Origin: Ricordea florida
Taxonomy: Eukaryota > Cnidaria > Anthozoa > Corallimorpharia > Ricordeidae
Length of the DNA stretch: 64,000 nt
NCBI GenBank assembly: GCA_949710005.1
Contig: OX453284.1
Location: 5,332,235 to 5,396,234 of the forward strand
Direction: 5' to 3'
In this document: positions 1 to 11,879 of the stretch, piece by piece
Layout: each line of letters opens with the position of its first letter
Position numbering within the stretch: position 1 is the first letter of the stretch
Translations under genes and position numbers: made by a program
The notes under the pieces: model-generated
What the model was told of the DNA's origin: nothing
Seen by the model: only the letters and a program-made list of their open reading frames with translations
The model's database searches: none

Positions 1-2351
1 TTGAACGTTTCACATAAACAACTGTGAAAACTTCAACCGAACGGTGAGCATTTCTTGCAACGCATGCGTAGGTTCCAGCATCGCTTGTGGTGAAGCTCTT
101 CAGGAGTAATGTTCCATTTCGATACACGACATGATTCCGTGGTAGGGTTTTGCCGGCTCGTCTCCAAACAATTTCTGTCGCACCCTGAGCTAAACAGCTC
201 AGTGTTACATCAGAAAAAGGTGTTGCTAACAGCTTTTTAGGAGGAAATGATAGCAGTTTAAGAGTCTTAAGAACCGTAACCTGAGCAAAAGCTGAGTCCT
301 CATTGAGCACATTCATAGCAGTACAAATGTAATCCCCTGCCTCTGTCCTTGCTATATTCCATAAGGTTAGATTTCCCCCTTTAGCTCTGTACTTCTCACT
401 TGCCAAGTGACCGACAGCTTTCTTCCACGTGATTACAGGTTTTGGCTGACCAGTGGCACTGCAGACCAGGGTAACATTCTGCCCCTCTTCAGCAATGATG
501 GATGAAGGCTTCTGGTTAATCAGAGCTCCAACTGTAAAACCAATTTGGGGGAAAAATGCAACTGATATTAGTGATTTCACAGTTTGAAAACCAGCAGAGA
601 ACGTACTAAGGGTTAACACGACAATTGAAACTTTAAAGTATTAAAAGCATTTCTCTTATTTATAAAATGAATATATTAAATAAGTGAAATATTTGCACTG
701 CGGATGGAAAGGTTGTTTACCCTTTAAGCCTCAATATTAATATTCATTTTCTCCCAACATGTCTCGTATATTTGTTATGACGTTAGTGAGGAGAATTTGT
801 TTAAATATCAATACAACTCTTTTTTGGTGATCATTTTCGTTATTCTCATAACATGAAAGGTTGATGAACGGTGAATATTGTAATGAGAAATTAGATGCTG
901 GTTACTACTGGGACTTAAGGGTTAAAGACTTTACCCTCACGGTATTAAAGCAATTTTTAGCAATAATGGTTTACCCAGAAATTAATGCAGCTGTATTTTT
1001 GGAATGAGGCCTGCTTTTGTGGCTTCTGCTTCCCATTGATGGCTTCCTACTCAATAAGAAAGCACAAGATTACATTACAAAAAGTAGCTAGTATCAGTGG
1101 TGTGGTCACCTTGAACCGTTAATGTTGCTGATGCATTCATTGTTCCAAGAATATTTTTCGCCACGCATGTGTACATAGCTTCATCCTGTGACGTCACTTT
1201 TGTGATCATCAGTCCACCACGCGACAGGAAAACACGTTTGCTGGGGACGAGATTGGAGTTCTGTCTAAACCACGTGACTGTAGGTTCTGGGTTTCCCTCG
1301 GTTTCACATTGAAACGAAGCTGTATCTGTCTGATTCACCACAATGGACCTCGGAGGGGATATAATAGAAGGGGCTTAAATTAATTTACCAGGGTCGCCCT
1401 TAGCGCCTTTGAGCCCCTGATCGCCTTTTGGCCCAGGTGGGCCCTGCATTCCTGGCATTCCGATATCGCCCTTACTTCCCTGAGGTCCTTGTGGTCCTTC
1501 TGGACCGTGCTTTCCTGGCTGGCCTCTGGGACCAGGCCTTCCTCTTTTTCCTCTATCGCATTTCGGGCAGTGAATAGTGCAGGCCAGGCTACTTGGTATC
1601 TTGTGAAATTCCTGCCTGATTTCCTTGTGGTTTACCGTACTGTTTGAGTTCGGCAGGATGTTCGTACTTGTTGTGTTACGTTTGTATCGGAGATGAAGCT
1701 CTGCGAATTCAGGAAAAAAAATGCATTAACTCACTCACTTAAGGGAATTATCGGAGGTTCCAACAACGTTTGATATCATATTCATACTTAGATATCATAG
1801 GCAGTTGTCACAGGCAATTTGGGCTCGTAAAGTTTCTGTTCAGACATGTAGGGTAACCGGCAGCGAGAGATGCAAACTGAGGGCGCTGGTATACCAGTGA
1901 TATAGCCAGCTTTTTTTATTAAAGCCCCTGATTACTAAATATATCTATTGATTTACTAAAATTGAAGGCCCAACAAACAACTTTACTAAAATGTGGAATA
2001 CAAAAGTGAAATACAATGTAAACCGCTAGCCCACTTTGTTAAAATCGAAACGATGGTGATGGCTTCAGCCTGTTTTAACTGTGGCATCAGTAAACAGCAT
2101 TTACCTTTGTTCCACTCGGGATTTTGCTGTTTTTCCTCCCTGACGGCTTTATCCTTGTCATGTATATATTTATTCTTCTGGTAGTTTTCAGCTCTTTGTT
2201 GGTTCAATACTTTTAACATCTGGCGATGAACGCTGAGTTCAAACTCAACGTGAATCAACCCACCAAAACACACGATGGAAAGCATCACGGAAGAGATCAG
2301 AATGGCAGACCTTGAGAGTTCACTGCTCAGCTGCTTCGACGAATTTGCCAT
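1..2351 (-). CDS. Type II membrane collagen/Ig-domain protein, 5' part (partial, possibly broken)
   Basis: Exons read on the minus strand: 2351-2105, 1700-1110 and 531-<1; splice phases agree (donors AAAG|gtaa and CAAG|gtga, acceptors tcgcag and tttacag). Residues about 15-36 form a membrane anchor after a short N-terminus, followed by a charged, probably coiled-coil stalk. Exon 2 encodes a CPKC motif and then 18 uninterrupted Gly-X-Y triplets, so a collagen helix. An I-set Ig domain follows ([15 protein letters not shown] to AMYTCVAKN), and exon 3 adds two more Ig domains ([15 protein letters not shown] to YICTAMN; LSCLAQG to TYACVARN). The family is probably an extracellular-matrix or adhesion protein at the cell surface. 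Oddity: between the collagen and first Ig domain the frame reads GDPGKLI, stop, APS (TAA at about 1376-1378). The gene continues beyond the left edge. Domain calls are secure; whether the gene is functional is open. Confidence 0.8.
717..926. repeat. MITE family A, copy 1 (about 210 bp)
   Basis: It begins ttaccctttaag and ends ctTAAGGGTTAA, so the termini are inverted. It lies in the second intron of the collagen/Ig gene. The same sequence recurs in opposite orientation at 49998-50205 (shared internal stretches include ttttttggtgatcattttcg). A short relative is at 28427-28529. No coding capacity. Confidence 0.75.
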
Positions 2352-2570
2352 GACAGTTGGTTTTTACTGACTGTTTTGGAAGCTTGAACAGAGTAAAACT
2401 TACTCTTGAGATCAAGGAAGTCCAACACGACACCCACTTTAGGATGCGACTTACGAATATTCCGTTTCAGCCAGAAACTGATACAGACACTACGCTGAAG
2501 CTTGAATTACAGTCACGAATTAGTCATTTGGTCATGACACGATTAGACATATCAGAGGCCCTGCAAGGGT

Positions 2571-2790
2571 AAATTCCGACAAGCGACACGGGCCGAAAAG
2601 TAGCGACAGCGACCAAATGAAATAGCGACAAACGACTGCCATTGTATTAAAAAATGTCGACAGCGACATCAAAGCCGAGAATTAGTGACAAAGAACTGAA
2701 GTAGTTGTCCCTTAATTTCCGACAGCGACGTGAAGCCTTGACAAAACGCCAACACGAGGCATTTTAAAATTCCGACAAGCGACCTGGGAC
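2571..2790. repeat. GCGACA-rich short repeat
   Basis: The stretch opens and closes with the same phrase (aaattccgacaagcgac at 2571 and again at about 2767) and repeats gcgaca/cgacag motifs throughout. It looks like a short dispersed or degenerate tandem repeat. No ORF of interest. It sits upstream of the collagen/Ig gene. Confidence 0.4.
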
Positions 2791-3319
2791 CTCCCTGGTA
2801 GGGCCTCATATCAGTGTGTTGAAGTTTCCGTTAACGTTAGTAGTTTGCCCCTTAAAATATAATTTTACGCCTTATTGTGAATCCAGGCACTCGTATATAA
2901 TTAATTCCTAGTATGGGGAACTAACTTCGTTACCCTCCTTTCTTCTATTTAGTGATGTACGTATTTTTTTATTGCGTATTCATTCCTTGGTTACTTAAAG
3001 GAGAAGCCTTGCAGCTGACAGTGAGGCAAAAACCAGGTTGATAGGGGTCCTACAAAAACCTGGATGAGTAGAAAAAAACAAAAAAACCAGGAAATGCACG
3101 TTTAGTTGTGAATACTGAAGTAAATGATAAACAAGGAAACGAGAAAAGTTTCCAAGAAACGGGAACCGGATAGGGCTCAAGCACTGTTTTCCGGTAACTG
3201 CAGGGGGGGAGTACTGTAGTTGGAGATTTGGATAGCCGGGTGGGGAGAGTAATAATTTCGAGGATAAGCCAACAAGACCGAACTGAGTTTGTCTACTGAA
3301 CAGTACTTTACTGAAATAC

Positions 3320-3785
3320 TGTTTGTTTTATTGTACAGTGTGATTCTAGGTTGTCCATCTGTGGATCAGTCTATGCAGTGTGGCTATTCTTTGGAATGCG
3401 TCCAAACAGTATTGCACTGTGCTATGTTTTACTATACAGTGTGGTTCTAACATTTTCATCTGTGGATCAAACCATGCAGTGTAACCATTCTTTGTAAAGC
3501 CACTGAACAGTACTGTACTGTGTAACTGTTTTACTATACAGTGTGGTTCTAACTTTTTCATCTGTGGATCAAACCATGCAGTGTGACCATTCATTGGAAA
3601 GCTACTGAACAGAACTATACTGCGGTACTATTTGCTTTACTATACAGTGTGGTTCTAACTTTTTCATCTTTGGATTAAAACATGCAGTGTGACCATTCTT
3701 TGGAAAGCTACTGAACAATGCTGTACCGTGGTGCTGTTTGTTCTACTTTACAGTAGGGTTCTAACTTTTTCATCTCAGTTTGGCA
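3320..3785 (+). repeat. 106-bp satellite, array 1
   Basis: About four tandem units are marked by ggttctaactttttcatc at about 3441, 3544, 3650 and 3756, a spacing of 103-106 bp. Each unit carries catgcagtgtgaccattc and a GTACTG/CAGTAC-rich segment. The array lies just downstream of the first GPCR's stop. Small ORFs here are by-products of the repeat. Confidence 0.85.
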
Positions 3786-3987
3786 TGGAATAAGAACCAT
3801 TTTCAGGAAATTACCCCACTGGCAAGTCTCCAAGATGAAATCATGACAAAAACTTACAGAATTCACCGAAGATATGATTTTTGTGAATGACCGCAACATC
3901 TTTTATGTCAGTGCAGAGAAGCAAAGGTTCAAGCACAGTACATTGAAGTCGGCGTCTCCTCATCCAGTTACTGGGTGTAGGTACAGT

Positions 3988-4992
3988 TTAAACGTTTTGA
4001 ACTCGAGTAGCTATAGAATGGCCCGCTTTGCGACACCGCGGTCTGTTGTTAGACAGCCTTATAAAACCGAGGCGGGCAAACTCTTGTTTCATTTCGGGAT
4101 CTCTGAGCGCGTAAACAAACGGGTTAACGGCGCTGTTGGAGTAATGCATCCACTTCACGAAATTCACTAATCTCTGAAGAGCCGGGAAAGGCGGAAGGCA
4201 AGGCAAGCAGAAAACCGCGCTCATCAAAACCACAAAAAACGGCAACCAAGCCAGAAAAAACAGCCCCGTGACAATGGTGAGCGTCATCGCCATCTTGATT
4301 TCCTGTCGTAAACGATTCCTTTTGCTTTTCACTCTACTTACAGTGGTTGCCGGGGAATGGCGGTTCAGCGAACGAGCAATCCGGAATATTCCGGCGTAAA
4401 CGGAGACAATGACAACCAGCGGCCCGGCGAAGCCTACAGTTAACAATGTGGGAGCATAATAACGTTGAAACCGGTACATAACCTGCAAAGGATGCATAGA
4501 TGCAAGCGCGCCGGCTGCCAGCCACGCAACAGCTATTGCAGCAGCGTAAAGATTTGACGGCAGTCGTTGAAACAAGAAGGGTCGTGCAACGGAAATATAA
4601 CGATCTAGACTAATCACTGTCAGGTGAAATACCGAAGTAAGTGCGCTAAAAATATCAAATGTAATGAAAAATATGTAGAGTTCAGTGCTTGTACTGATTG
4701 CAAGACCAGAGAGGCAGATCCAGAGTGGTAACGAGACGACACCAACTAAGCAATCAGAGCAGGCCAAGCTGATGAGAAACGAGTTACTTCTTCTTCGTAA
4801 TCTCGGGTTGTGTTTGAACGCAGCAATTACAGTTACATTTCCAATGATAATCACCAACGCTAAAAGAACCGAAAACGACAAGAACGCCAACGTGTCTGGG
4901 TCAGATCGGATGTTGAAAACGTTTGGTTTTGACGAGTTTAGATAGGAACTTTCAAGTTGCAATTGAGCGACTGTGGACACGTTTTGAGCCAT
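3988..4992 (-). CDS. Rhodopsin-type (class A) GPCR 1, orphan amine/adenosine-like
   Basis: Single-exon, 334 residues, a full-length seven-helix receptor of the plasma membrane. TM1 is about 34-58 (IIGNVTVIAAF), TM2 70-93 (SLACSD), TM3 104-128 followed by DRY at 130-132, TM4 148-166, TM5 182-207, TM6 235-261 (LAWLPFF), TM7 275-297 with NPFVY at 290-294. Asp113 occupies the 3.32 position that binds amines in aminergic receptors. There is no cysteine at the top of TM3 and the second extracellular loop is short. A CLPC motif (262-265) lies in extracellular loop 3. N-terminal glycosylation sites are NVS and NSS. The start is the first ATG before a hydrophilic N-terminus. It is one of five related receptors here. 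The ligand is unknown; G-protein coupling is inferred from the intact DRY and NPxxY. Confidence 0.95.
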   Translation of the reverse strand: MAQNVSTVAQLQLESSYLNSSKPNVFNIRSDPDTLAFLSFSVLLALVIIIGNVTVIAAFKHNPRLRRRSNSFLISLACSDCLVGVVSLPLWICLSGLAISTSTELYIFFITFDIFSALTSVFHLTVISLDRYISVARPFLFQRLPSNLYAAAIAVAWLAAGALASMHPLQVMYRFQRYYAPTLLTVGFAGPLVVIVSVYAGIFRIARSLNRHSPATTVSRVKSKRNRLRQEIKMAMTLTIVTGLFFLAWLPFFVVLMSAVFCLPCLPPFPALQRLVNFVKWMHYSNSAVNPFVYALRDPEMKQEFARLGFIRLSNNRPRCRKAGHSIATRVQNV

Positions 4993-6479
4993 TGCGTTAT
5001 TGGTTTGACGCCTACGTTGGTCTGTTCGTATCGTGTCCTGCTCAAAGGATTCAGAGAAAGAAATTATAGACAGAGCCTGTCAAGTGGTGCCGGATTCTGA
5101 ACAGGTGAATATGACGTTTTGGGGGATTTTATCCGGTTTGAACAGCTGGACAATGGATCCTACATTGATTTCCATCTTCTGTTTAATTTAAAACGTGCAC
5201 TTTCATTCCAAACGAGGCGTGTAATTTTGTAATCTTTTCTTCGCGATGACTCGGTTTATTCGATAGAGACGAAAATTTAAAATTGTAGCTGCAATCAAAT
5301 GCGAACGTAGATTCGTGATTACCACGTAAAATTTCAGTCAGTTTCACTGAATAAATAGTTTATCTGTCATCCGCTGCACAGAGTCATAATCTACCAACTC
5401 AAACAACAATTTTCGAGTAAATTATGCCCCGCTGTCAGAAACTACTTAATTTCATGTCATTGTACAATGGTCCCGGAACTGCCGTTTATATGTGATATCA
5501 AGAGACGAAAAAATTATTGAAGGAAAAACAACGCGTTGGTTTTACTGAGCAAATCGCAACTTATTAGGGCGAAGACTTTATGATCCGATAACTACACCAG
5601 GAATCAGGGGGTTTCATTGTTAGTTTTTTTAAAATATATTTTTAATATCACACCGTGGGGTAGGACGATAGCACTATTTTCTTTTCCCTAACATTTATCA
5701 GTCATATAAAAGTCCAAATTGAACAAGAAAACCATCAAAGTTGGATTTAAATTGGCTAAATTCGATCATTTTTTTGTTTTGATCATTGATGCGGCGATCC
5801 CTTTATAAGCGACACCTGGGCCTAAAAAGTTTGTATTTACGTTCGTAGATTAATTAACATTTCAAACCTATTCAAATACAGTGAAAATGTAATAAAAAGC
5901 TCAAACTGTGAAATGGAGTGAATGCAAACAGACTGCGCGTTCACAAACAGCTTTCACTGTAAAACGATCTCATATGTGTCATTCACTGGCTATGGGTGTT
6001 TAGATTTGTGAAAGCGGCTTTCAAAATAAAGAAAACAAAATGGTCGAAATAAAATTGCTGAAGGGGTTTTTCCTTTTTTTTTTTCTCAAAAATTCGTGCC
6101 CAACCGCTGAAAAGAGGATTAAGTTTACAGCAGAGTTACGTTATCCTGCTTGCAGTGATTATTTCACCGATTTTCCTCACAGAGCTTTGAACAAAGCCAG
6201 CCGAAAGGCATCGCTGAGCGACCTGTTTTAATCAGCAAACTATTTCACAAATCAATACAGAGAGTAAACATAGAGCTGAGAGGCGGCTAATGTTTACATG
6301 TTCCATGCGCAAACTAGTGAAATCTGCCGCCGAGAATTAAATGGGAGAGACAAAGTACAAAATGTACACTGATTAAAAATTTAGAAAACAAAACACTTTA
6401 TAAATAATGTGCCTTTTTCAGAAGAGGAAAGATTCGAAAAGTGCTGACTGTTACATGGTGAATCAATTTGTTTCTCTTT

Positions 6480-7060
6480 ACTTTGACGATCGGTTCTAAC
6501 TTTTCAGTTAGTGAATAAAAACCATGCACTTTCAGTTTTACTGTCGTTCTGGTTCGTTTTACTTTACACTGTAGATCCAACTTTGGAAAGCTTTGGGACA
6601 AAACTGTACTGGGTTATTTTGTCGTTGTTGTTGTTGTTTGTTTTACCATTTGTGGATCAAACCATGCAGTGTGACCATTCTTTGTAAAGCTACTGAACAG
6701 TACTGTACTGTAGTACTGTTTGTTTTACTAGGCAGTGTGGTTCTAACGTTTTCATCTGTGGATCAAACCATGCAGTGTGACCATTCTTTGCAAAGCTACT
6801 GAACAGTACTGTACTGTGGTACTGTTTGTTTTACTATACAGTGTGGTTCTAACTTTTTCATCTCTGGGTCTAACCATACAGTGTGACCATTCTTTGGAAA
6901 GCTACTGAACAGCACTGTACTGTGGTACTGTTGGTTTTTCTATACAGTGTGGCTTTAACTTTTTCATCTATGGATCAAGCTATGCCGAGTGACCATTCTT
7001 TGTAAAGCTACTGAACAGTACTGTTCTGTGGTACTGTTTGTTTTACCATTCTGGTTTTTC
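6480..7060 (+). repeat. 106-bp satellite, array 2
   Basis: A degenerate first unit is followed by about four clear units in the same orientation as array 1, with gtggttctaac and catgcagtgtgaccattc repeated every 105-107 bp. The last unit degenerates after about 7045. Confidence 0.85.
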
Positions 7061-8099
7061 ACTGTAGATATGACTGTAGATATGACAGCGTGTGGAATTT
7101 TTTGAGTGATGCATTGCGATTTCTTCCAAATCTTGTCCACAGTACCCTCAGTCTTACGTCTCCGCATTCTAACGATATCGGTGCTGTTTTGTGGTTGAAA
7201 ACGGTAACCATTCTAATCTCAGCGGCATATACATTTTATTTGCTCTGATTCTTGCCGCACCACACCTGCTGTGCCGGTTACTGAGTTGGTGCAAGTAAGA
7301 AGATTTTGACCATCAGTATTTTCAAAGAAATGACTCTATTCAAATCCTTGTTACGAAGACGGAAGAAATCCACACCCTCGCCAAAGAACACTCTCCGACG
7401 AATGGAAGAGAATCAAGATTAATGGAAGTTGTCATCATGAAAAAATGCATGACGAGCGGCGCGTCTCCAACTCGACAGTGAACGGTCGGAGCCAATGAGA
7501 CTATATCGGACTAATCGGAGCCTGTCGGGGACAGTCTAAGCGAGATAGACCTGTACATGTCTGGGCCAGGCGGGGCGCACGCGCAGTAGCTGCTATTTAT
7601 GACTGCTTTCGCGTGGTGCTGACGACGGAATAGAGCCGATCCCAACTGACTGTCGTAAATTTATTGCTCCGGCCAGTCACAACTGATGTGTTAAGACTAG
7701 TGAGCCAATCGGATTTAGGGACATACACGTCAGCACAAGGTGCCGCCGGAACGCATGCAGGCGGGCTGGTTATGATTTGTTTTATTTTTACCTCTGATTG
7801 GTTGAGAAATTGGCACGAAATTCCTTAGCCAATTACCAGTGACCACAAACTGCTAGCGCTTTACGTCAATATACTAACCAAAGTCAGAGACATAAAATCT
7901 TTATTATATCAGGAGCCCATCATATATATACATCTTATCGATCTTTAATCGTCTTTTTCATGATGTACAATGCTGATATCTCATTCCTTAGTAGAGATGT
8001 GTCGAGAAAACGACACGATTTCTGGCAACCGTAAAAGGAAGGAGTAAATTCAGTTATTACTGATCAAAACGAGCAGAGCTAACTGATCATGAGAAAATG

Positions 8100-8325
8100 C
8101 AATAGACCTTATTCGCTTGTACATTTTGTTTTCCCGATTCAGATCATGTGATGATACTCAGGGGATTTGGTCCTCTGTCTTGTTCATTAACAAGAGTGCA
8201 GGCAGACATACATTCATGCCTGCATGCACTCTTTTTAATTAACAAGACAAAGGATCAAATCTCCTGAGTATCATCACATGATCTGTATTGGGAAAACAAA
8301 ATTTACAAACGAATAAGGTCTATTG
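8100..8325. mobile_element. Long hairpin (foldback/MITE-like), about 226 bp
   Basis: The termini are caatagaccttattcg and cgaataaggtctattg. The arms pair almost throughout (cagatcatgtgatgatactc against gagtatcatcacatgatctg) with a small loop around 8205-8225. It has no coding capacity, so it is a non-autonomous foldback-type element. Confidence 0.85.
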
Positions 8326-9715
8326 AACAAATCGCCTAGTTTTTGATGAGTACGAAAATTTAGTCATCTTTGATTATCTAAAAGAACTGATATCTGTCAT
8401 AAAACTGAAATCCTCGCAGTTGCTAAACCTGACTAAAATCAAGACCCTGTAGAAGTTTTAGACGAATCACGCATGGAAACTATACGTGATTTGTACGACC
8501 TAAGCATTAGGAAAACCAAGTGTGCAAAATGTTTTTTTATCTTTCGCTATTTGATTTGCATAAATATCATTTTGTTGAACTAAAAAAAAAAACTTCGAAA
8601 GGACAGAAGCCAAGCTTTAGATGCGTTAAAAATTGTCTTGTTCACGCCTGGATTCAAATAACAAGGAACGTAAATTTATGATTTCACAAAAGGCTAATGC
8701 ATTCCATTCATCATATCGAGAGAATATTGCCTAATCACCTAGGAAAAATGAACTTATAACTCAAAATCGTTGACATCTTTTATTAGAGACTTTTTTACTT
8801 CAGTACAGGTTGCATTTATACATTTTAAAACGTCGCACAGATAGGTGAACTCAAAGCTTGTTATAGCTAAGATGGGGGTTTTTCACTAACGTATTCCGCT
8901 ATACTCATAATTTCAGGGTTAAATTAGGTTAGTTGTTTACTTATAAAGATAAATGATAGCTTGTAAAATAACTGAATTTGTCGGTAACGTTCAATTAGCC
9001 TTGCGGGTAAATTATAATGGCTGAGCTTATCGGCACATTTACGATTATCCGTCCTTATACACTATATTCACTGTGTCATTTATACCCTAAAAAGGTTCTT
9101 TAACTGTAAGGTAATCTTACTTTTGGAAAAGCTGCAATCAAAAAGGGAGACAAGTGTCTGTAACTAGTATATTACGATGTCCAATTTGCGTTCAAGCTGC
9201 CATGTATTCACCATGATGATTTGCAAGGAAGCCCGATTTTCCTTGACTTTTTAATTCTTAGCAATTTTCAGCAGCTGACAGGGTATAAAGCTTCAAACTT
9301 TGAAATACGAAATTGCGATTACTGCACTTCCATTATTTTTTTAGATTTTTCATATGACCAATTAATCTTACTCTCCAGTGTATTCATATGTTTTTTTTTT
9401 TACCTGCTTTCAGTTTTAAAGATCTACTTTCATTTGTTCGCCATTGTCCATTTTATCCCCTAAAGTTGAGTGCTTCCATGAAATGGCCAGGTCAAGTTCC
9501 CTCAGCTTTTAAGCTGCGTTCAGGGTACAGAAAACGATGTAAAATATTAAATTCTAATAAGCGTAAGCGTTTTGATAATACCGCTTCATTTTTCAATACT
9601 GTTTCTTATTCTAAAAGCAAGAAAGTCAGTCATCTAAAAGTGGAACATAGCGGAATTTGTCTGGAACAAGTAAATTTTTAGGGTGTAAACGTGTTATGGC
9701 TAAAGAACAAACGGA

Positions 9716-10774
9716 TTATTGGCCTGACGCTACAGAACGTCGTGACAGCTGGATTTCCAAAGTATTTTCTGTGCTCTGAATCTCTGGCGAAATTTGCCGG
9801 ACACAACAGACTTGTCCAACAGGGCCCAGTAGTCTAGCAAATGACTTCCTCATCTCCACGTCGCGAAATGCGTAAATTGCTGGATTAACAGCGCTGTTTG
9901 AATAATGCAACCATTTTACCATGTCTACTAATAAAAATTGTGCCGCGATCGATGAAGGAAGGCATTCAACGCAGTAGAAGTAGAAAATATTAACACAAAA
10001 AAATGGAAACCAAGCGATGAAGAAGAAACCTGTCACAAGAAGAAGAGTTATGGCTGTTTTGCGCTCGCGGTGAATTCTTTGTGCAATCTCAATGTACTGT
10101 GATGGAGTTCTCTGAATCACTGCCACAGCCACTCGAAAGATCCCAATGTTTACAATGCAAATTACCAACAACGGGCCTACAAAACAAGCAACAAATAGCA
10201 GCACCATGTGTACTCTCAAGATTTTTGTCTTTAGCAGAAAGTCGCTTTCGTGTTGAAGGTAGTTTCCTGGGTGAGCGACGGCAACGAAAACAGCCAAACC
10301 CCAAGAAAGGGCACAAGCAAAGACGTACGGTCGAACGGAAAGCGTTTGATAGTAAAACGGTCTCGAAACAGCTATAAAACGCTCGAATGAGATAGAAATT
10401 AAATGAAGGTTTGATGCTACTGCACTGAAAATGTCAAAAGCATTGTAAAACACCAATAAATGAGAGCTGACTTGCCATTTCTTGATCGAGCCGTAAATTC
10501 TTATGGGAAGTGCAACACTGCCAACAAGAGCATCAGAGAGGGCGAGGCTCGCCAAAAACAGGTAAGTTCCATTGCGGAGTCGGTGATTTTTAGCATAAGC
10601 TGCAATTACCAAAGAATTACCTGCCAAGATTAAAGGAAGAAGCAATGAATTTGCTACAATTCCCGTAGTAAAGTCAGGCAGACCATCGCCTTGCGTTTTC
10701 GTGGGAGAGTTAGTAGTATTTTCACCGCTTGCATGTCCCACGGAGTCACTGGTTGCGAGGCTTGCGTTCTCCAT
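9716..10774 (-). CDS. Rhodopsin-type (class A) GPCR 2, orphan amine/adenosine-like
   Basis: Single exon, 352 residues. TM1 is about 36-60 (LAGNSLVIAAY), TM2 72-95 (SLALSD), TM3 105-129, TM4 149-167, TM5 188-214, TM6 240-266 (IAWFPFF), TM7 282-304 with NPAIY at 297-301. The DRY box reads ERF (131-133), with Asp114 at position 3.32. There is no TM3 cysteine. CVEC (268-271) lies in extracellular loop 3. The C-terminal tail has CC at 323-324, a possible palmitoylation site. N-glycosylation motifs NAS and NTT are in the N-terminus. It lies between receptors 1 and 3 in the same orientation, so tandem duplication is likely. The change from Y to F after ER is conservative. Ligand unknown. Confidence 0.95.
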   Translation of the reverse strand: MENASLATSDSVGHASGENTTNSPTKTQGDGLPDFTTGIVANSLLLPLILAGNSLVIAAYAKNHRLRNGTYLFLASLALSDALVGSVALPIRIYGSIKKWQVSSHLLVFYNAFDIFSAVASNLHLISISFERFIAVSRPFYYQTLSVRPYVFACALSWGLAVFVAVAHPGNYLQHESDFLLKTKILRVHMVLLFVACFVGPLLVICIVNIGIFRVAVAVIQRTPSQYIEIAQRIHRERKTAITLLLVTGFFFIAWFPFFCVNIFYFYCVECLPSSIAAQFLLVDMVKWLHYSNSAVNPAIYAFRDVEMRKSFARLLGPVGQVCCVRQISPEIQSTENTLEIQLSRRSVASGQ

Positions 10775-11879
10775 TCAGATAAATTTTAATCTAAATTATT
10801 TCACCTTGTAATTTAACTCTTACAACGAAAAGAGAATTGACGAGGTATTCTCAATACTCGACGTGATTGCTTCGGGGCAAAAGTCTATCAAATAAAGTTT
10901 TGATAAAGTGATATTTTGAAATATTAATTTATAGTAAAGGAAGAAAGGCTTTAAACTCGTGTGGAATTTTGTTTACACCGACGAAATTATGCGATTCGTG
11001 GTTCGTCTTCATATGAACATAGTCTTCCTTTCACACTGATGCTCCTCCCATGGTTTTGTCAGTAAAACAGGAAATAATTATTCAGAAGAAAAGAAAAGGG
11101 TTTGAATTGAATAAGATGCGGTGATATGATCCGACAAACGCAATACAAAAAAATGATGTCCTTCGTAATGTCTTACTCTGAGTTGGGCAATTTCCCCTGA
11201 ACTAATAAAACCAAATTCATCGCCCAGCTAGTATTTTTTTAATGAAAGGAAATTAACTTACCAAAGTTGACAATTCTGTTCGTATCGCACTGCTTTTCAT
11301 TCAGAAAGATAACTGATTACAATAAGAAAAGCTTCGCCGTTTCCGTCATCATACAACCGTAATACGCATTCTCTGAAATTGCTTTCGCTCTGTGATAAGC
11401 ATAAATTTTCACATCGTACACGACTGACTGTTATATCGCTTGATATGATAAAATGTTGCAGCAATTTTTCATATATCTCAGACTTGTTTGTTTACCAATA
11501 CAATCACAATACTCTGTAGCTTATCACAATATGATTAATAATTTTTCTAAGAAGCACTATGCGGGCAAACTATCCGATATGCGACCGGACACTCACATGT
11601 AGTTTTATTGCCGGACTTTTGCCGGATTCATTTTGCTTGAAATTGAAATGGACGTCTAATTTTGCTGTCAAAATTGAACCAATATGAAAAAAAAATTATA
11701 TACTACTGGTTATATGAAGAATAGTCCATTTTATTATTCAGTTTATTACTCGTTATGAGTAGATATGTGGGTGAAAGCCGCGAAGCGACCAGTATATGAT
11801 GTCTACGATATCTTTTCCGTCGTTGCATTGAAATCACATCTTAAAATTGAATGGCCCTAATTCCTTACCTAGTACAATT
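10775..11879. other. Spacer between GPCR 2 and GPCR 3
   Basis: AT-rich DNA with no supported gene, presumably holding the 5' region of GPCR 2 and the 3' region of GPCR 3. No repeat array or hairpin was noticed. Confidence 0.5.

Larger units (their letters stand above)
4993..9715. other. Intergenic, repeats only
   Basis: No convincing gene was seen. It contains satellite array 2 (6480-7060) and a hairpin element (8100-8325). A somewhat GC-richer stretch lies at about 7440-7780 with no recognised function. Small ORFs here are low-complexity or repeat-derived. Confidence 0.6.

Noticed and set aside
3346..3899. ORFs in and just after satellite array 1
   Set aside because: The frames stay open because the repeat unit lacks stops in them; the repeated peptide is a by-product.
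7440..7780. GC-richer block that might be an RNA gene or CpG-type promoter
   Set aside because: No tRNA, snRNA or rRNA signature and no ORF starting there.
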